Shown: positions 63,610-64,000 of the stretch, one piece after another | Position numbering within the stretch: the stretch's first letter is position 1 | Layout: the number at the start of each line of letters is the position of its first letter | Assembly: GCF_018687535.1 (NCBI RefSeq) | Contig: NZ_CP061295.1 | Location: 372,001-436,000, forward strand | Direction of reading: 5' to 3' | DNA: 64,000 nucleotides | Source: Polynucleobacter sp. MWH-S4W17 | GTDB taxonomy: Bacteria; Pseudomonadota; Gammaproteobacteria; Burkholderiales; Burkholderiaceae | The notes under the pieces: generated by a model | Databases searched by the model: none | Seen by the model: only the letters and a program-made list of their open reading frames with translations | What the model was told of the DNA's origin: nothing | Position numbers and translations under genes: made by a program

Positions 63610-64000
63610 ATGACAAAGCCACCGATGTTGACTGCTCAGCAGGCTTTAGATCACTTACTTTCTCATTCTCAAACTGTTGGTGAGAGTGAGAACGTTGCTA
63701 TGCAGGCCGCTTTAGGCCGGGTGCTTGCTGAAAACGTCAGCAGCCTTGTTGATGTCCCCCCACTCGATAACACTGCGATGGATGGATATGCGGTTCGCTC
63801 TGCTGATATTGTTACTTCAGGAAAATCACTCAAGATTGCGCAACGTATTCCGGCTGGATCGATGGGAACCCCATTAGAGTCCGGCACTGCCGCTAGAATT
63901 TTCACAGGAGCCCCTGTGCCTCCTGGTGCGGATGCAGTCGTGATGCAAGAGGATTGCACACTAGAGGGTGAAAGCGGTCAAGTGACTATCAATACTCCTC
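63610..64000 (+). CDS. moeA: Second molybdopterin molybdotransferase MoeA, 3' end cut by window
   Basis: The ATG at 63610 opens a frame that runs to the window edge (about 130 residues seen). It starts MTKPPMLTAQQALDHLLSHS and contains VPPLDNTAMDGYAVRS and IFTGAPVPPGADAVVMQED, the MoeA N-terminal domains. It is clearly different in sequence from the copy at 11965-13281. In related genomes a thrC-moeA-moaD-moaE order is common, so moaD and moaE may follow outside. Confidence 0.9.
   Translation, partial: MTKPPMLTAQQALDHLLSHSQTVGESENVAMQAALGRVLAENVSSLVDVPPLDNTAMDGYAVRSADIVTSGKSLKIAQRIPAGSMGTPLESGTAARIFTGAPVPPGADAVVMQEDCTLEGESGQVTINTP

Noticed and set aside
1..64000. CRISPR arrays, transposases, prophage genes, attachment sites, replication origin
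   Set aside because: No regularly spaced repeats, transposase or integrase motifs, or DnaA-box clusters were seen; apart from the intein the window is core chromosome.

Overview
The window is a contiguous piece of a betaproteobacterial chromosome. Gene content, gene order and moderate GC point to the Burkholderiales, most likely Polynucleobacter or a close relative. Supporting signs are an EarP-type EF-P with Arg32, the order fabF-htrA-lepA-lepB-rnc-era-recO-pdxJ-acpS-nagZ, rpsF-priB-rpsR-rplI-dnaB, and an L-Ara4N (arn) operon. Coding density is very high, many neighbours overlap (ATGA or TAATG junctions), and there are no insertion sequences, prophage blocks or CRISPR arrays. The only gene-free stretch over 300 bases is the 463-bp gap between rne and rluC, most of which looks like a structured rne leader.

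Layout: 1-11.6 kb holds small metabolic and envelope genes (lipocalin, MBL hydrolase, SDR, rsuA, phhB, msrQ, SRAP, parvulin, folA-thyA, a ferredoxin reductase and fdxA, a 2-hydroxyacid dehydrogenase). 11.7-15 kb is a molybdenum-cofactor operon (moaA-mobA-moeA). 15-23 kb has rne and, divergently, rluC, a HAD phosphatase and an S49 protease, followed by an RsmI-like methylase and Maf. 22.3-28.7 kb is yceD-rpmF-plsX-fabHDG-acpP-fabF. 28.7-37.7 kb runs from an HtrA protease through lepA to nagZ. 37.8-41.4 kb has efp and its rhamnosyltransferase earP, divergent from uvrC. 41.4-44.8 kb has pgsA, tRNA-Gly, tRNA-Cys, a lipoprotein, lexA and an asparaginase. 44.9-48.9 kb is the S6/PriB/S18/L9/DnaB operon. 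49-52.3 kb has a small tandem-repeat secreted protein, an NlpC/P60 lipoprotein, a PIN-PhoH ATPase and a peroxiredoxin. 52.3-59.5 kb is a complete lipid A L-Ara4N operon with a split arnA. 59.5-64 kb is alaA-hom-thrC and the start of a second moeA.

The most notable items are: a 352-residue intein in the Walker A loop of DnaB that starts with Ala and carries the Trp/Cys/Thr triad of class 3 inteins together with an intact-looking LAGLIDADG endonuclease; a lexA gene whose SOS box overlaps the -10 and whose predicted transcript starts at the ATG; intrinsic-terminator-like hairpins placed directly in front of phoH and inside the first codons of the following nlpC gene, suggesting conditional read-through; and a well-formed hairpin in the rpsF leader that may be the S6:S18 autoregulatory site.
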